A stretch of DNA of 64,000 nucleotides from Citrifermentans bemidjiense Bem (lineage in GTDB: Bacteria; Desulfobacterota; Desulfuromonadia; Geobacterales; Geobacteraceae): positions 1,797,501 to 1,861,500 of the forward strand of contig NC_011146.1 in the NCBI RefSeq assembly GCF_000020725.1. Direction: 5' to 3'. The notes beneath the pieces were generated by a model, which did not search any database, had not been told where the DNA came from, and saw only the letters and a list, made by a program, of their open reading frames with translations. The translations under genes and the position numbers were made by a program. This document shows, in pieces, positions 62,343-64,000 of the stretch (position 1 is its first letter; each line of letters begins with the position of its first letter).

Positions 62343-64000
62343 ATGAAGAAAATCCTGCTGTTCGCTGTTTTGCTCGCCTTCCTTTCCAACGCCATAGCCT
62401 TCCCCGCCTCACAACCCGAGGCTCAATATTCATCATCTGGAACTTCTGCCAACGCCGGCATGAAAGAGAACGGCTCCATCTTCGGCGCCTCGGACTATTT
62501 CAAGCTGCCGGACCCCGAAGATGAGGCTGACACCATCTCCAAACCCCAGATGGACAAGGGGGAGAGGGATTCGCGGCGCCAGCGCGCCCGCGGTGAGGAT
62601 GTCGATACCTCACGATACGATGATCGCCAGGAACAAAGTGCGGATGAGATCTCCAGCGACGACACCTACGACAATTCCTACGATAACTCTTTTGACAACT
62701 CCTATGACAGCTCCTATGACAACTCCTCTGACAGCTCCTCTGACAGGTCATACGATAGCTCTTACGAGAAACGCTATGAAAAGCCGTACAACGTCAATGA
62801 CGGTGAGGCGCTCAAGGAAGACAAGGAGCCTAAGAAGGACAAGGACGGCAAGGAACTAAACGAAGAGAAGAAGCGTTCCGATATTAAGACCGGCAAGGAG
62901 CGTGTGAAACGGAGCAAGGTCGCCAGAAAGACCCGCCCGGGGCAGCGCAAGGCGAAGGAGTTGTCCACCCTTGAACGCGCCATGAGCGAAAACCCGGTGA
63001 CGGCTGACAAGGCGAAGCCTGAGCCCTATGGCAATAAACAGCTGATCCAGTTCGGCTACAACTTCTTCAAGTCCAAGGAAGATCCCTTCGCTTCACAGAC
63101 AGACGTTCCGGTCGGCCCCGACTACATCATCGGTGCGGGCGACCGTCTGATCCTGACCGTATGGGGAAGCCTCAACGGCACCTACAAGCTCGACGTTAGC
63201 CGCAGCGGAGATATCGTCATCCCCAAAGTGGGCGCTGTCAAAGTCGGCGGACAGAGCTACGGACAGCTTCCTGCGCTGCTCAAAAACCACATCGCTCGCA
63301 TCTACAAAGACTTCGAATTGAACGTCAACATGGGGCAGCTCAGGCTGGTCAAGGTTTACGTGGTGGGCGAAGTTGCCTCTCCCGGCGACTACAACATAAG
63401 CTCCCTTTCCACCCTCATCGGTGCCCTTTCCGAGGCCGGCGGCCCCACCAAGAACGGCAGTCTCAGGAACATCCAGATCAACAGGAACGGCAAGCTCCTC
63501 GAAACGGTGGACCTCTACGATTTCTTCCTCAAAGGGGACAAAGGGAAAGACATCCGGCTGCAGCCGGGCGACACCGTGCTTGTCCCTGTGATAGGGAAGG
63601 TAGCGGGGGTCGCGGGCAACGTGCGCCGCCCGGGCATCTACGAGTTGAAGGGACAAACGACGCTGAAGGATCTGCTGGCGCTCGCCGGGGGGATCAACTC
63701 CATAGGCTACCTGCAGCGGGTCCAGTTGTACCGGGTCCAGGCGCACGACAAGAAGGTCGTCACCGACGTCAACCTCGATGTAATCGGCAAGACTTCCGAA
63801 GATATCACCGCTGCAGTCCCGGTCCAGGACCTCGACTTGGTCAAAGTACTCTCCATCGACCGGGTGCTGCGTGGCTACGTGCGCCTGGAAGGGCACGTGG
63901 TCCGGCCTGGCGATTACGCGCTGAAGCCGGGTATGAAGATCAGCTCCCTGGTGCAGAAAGATAGCCTGCTCCCCGAGTACCACGCGGCCACTGGCCAGAT
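62343..64000 (+). CDS. Polysaccharide export (Wza-like) SLBB-domain protein, 3' end outside window
   Basis: The frame is open from ATG 62343 to the window end (552 residues seen). A Sec signal peptide (MKKILLFAVLLAFLSNAIA) is followed by a low-complexity region at about 105-140, nine or so copies of (Y/F/S)D(N/S)S, and a Lys/Glu-rich stretch (about 155-215). From about 258 the polysaccharide export domain begins (GPDYIIGAGDRLILTVWG, RSGDIVIPKVGAVKVGG), then SLBB domains with VVGEVASPGDYNISSLST and VAGNVRRPGIYELKG. This family forms outer-membrane export pores. It probably begins an exopolysaccharide cluster. Confidence 0.88.
   Translation, partial: MKKILLFAVLLAFLSNAIAFPASQPEAQYSSSGTSANAGMKENGSIFGASDYFKLPDPEDEADTISKPQMDKGERDSRRQRARGEDVDTSRYDDRQEQSADEISSDDTYDNSYDNSFDNSYDSSYDNSSDSSSDRSYDSSYEKRYEKPYNVNDGEALKEDKEPKKDKDGKELNEEKKRSDIKTGKERVKRSKVARKTRPGQRKAKELSTLERAMSENPVTADKAKPEPYGNKQLIQFGYNFFKSKEDPFASQTDVPVGPDYIIGAGDRLILTVWGSLNGTYKLDVSRSGDIVIPKVGAVKVGGQSYGQLPALLKNHIARIYKDFELNVNMGQLRLVKVYVVGEVASPGDYNISSLSTLIGALSEAGGPTKNGSLRNIQINRNGKLLETVDLYDFFLKGDKGKDIRLQPGDTVLVPVIGKVAGVAGNVRRPGIYELKGQTTLKDLLALAGGINSIGYLQRVQLYRVQAHDKKVVTDVNLDVIGKTSEDITAAVPVQDLDLVKVLSIDRVLRGYVRLEGHVVRPGDYALKPGMKISSLVQKDSLLPEYHAATGQ

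Overview
The window looks like chromosomal DNA of a Geobacter-like bacterium (Geobacterales, Desulfuromonadia), possibly near Geomonas or Citrifermentans. Evidence: high GC, a type IV pilus secretin next to aromatic biosynthesis genes, a selenocysteine formate dehydrogenase, futalosine-type menaquinone synthesis (mqnA), a PxxKW cysteine-rich protein, a FeoB/DtxR-FeoA iron locus, a complete chemotaxis operon and a Kdo cluster. This placement is from recognising gene families, not from a database search. I see no rRNA, tRNA, CRISPR array, insertion sequence or prophage.

Layout. 1-6451: end of pilQ, then a lipoprotein, a 1544-residue surface protein with a CFI-box C-terminal sorting region, and a small lipoprotein with a DsbC-N-like domain. 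6624-14643: aroC-aroK-aroB, a TPR protein, a roadblock protein, aroQ, an Xaa-Pro peptidase, then accB-accC. 14647-18589: gcvH, mqnA, a Nudix hydrolase, the PxxKW protein and a phosphohexomutase. 19071-21091: nifU-nifS. 21415-29116: a molybdenum/formate block (ModF-like ATPase, mobA, fdhE, fdnI, fdnH, and fdnG with an in-frame UGA at 28514-28516). 29362-37067: Lhr helicase, a small lipoprotein, a metallo-beta-lactamase-fold hydrolase, a toroid-like hypothetical and a DinB-fold protein. 37223-41707: egtD directly abutting one long gene that fuses a molybdopterin oxidoreductase to a NifS-like cysteine desulfurase. 41721-43029: SemiSWEET, a lipoprotein cytochrome c and a Cys-rich exported protein. 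43256-46824: fur, feoB, a small zinc-ribbon protein and a DtxR-FeoA fusion. 47255-55721: soluble MCP-like protein, STAS protein, cheY, cheA, cheR, cheD, cheB and an EAL-HDOD protein. 55907-61538: kdsB, pyrG, kdsA, kdsD, kdsC. 62343-64000: start of an exopolysaccharide export protein, cut by the window edge.

Most interesting system: egtD (hercynine synthesis) and the Mo/desulfurase fusion form a two-gene operon with its own promoter. I infer an oxygen-independent route to ergothioneine or a related thiohistidine: EgtD trimethylates histidine, the desulfurase domain makes a persulfide from cysteine, and the Mo/Fe-S domain handles the redox chemistry of inserting sulfur into the imidazole. The linker between the two domains is encoded by four copies of a 9-bp repeat (GTCCAT-type) that is otherwise intergenic in this window, suggesting the fusion arose across a repeat-bearing spacer.

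A second theme is the intergenic DNA. Many spacers carry arrays of short 6-9 bp units, often followed by the same unit in inverted orientation, so that transcripts could fold into long imperfect hairpins. At least eight unrelated unit sequences occur in 64 kb.
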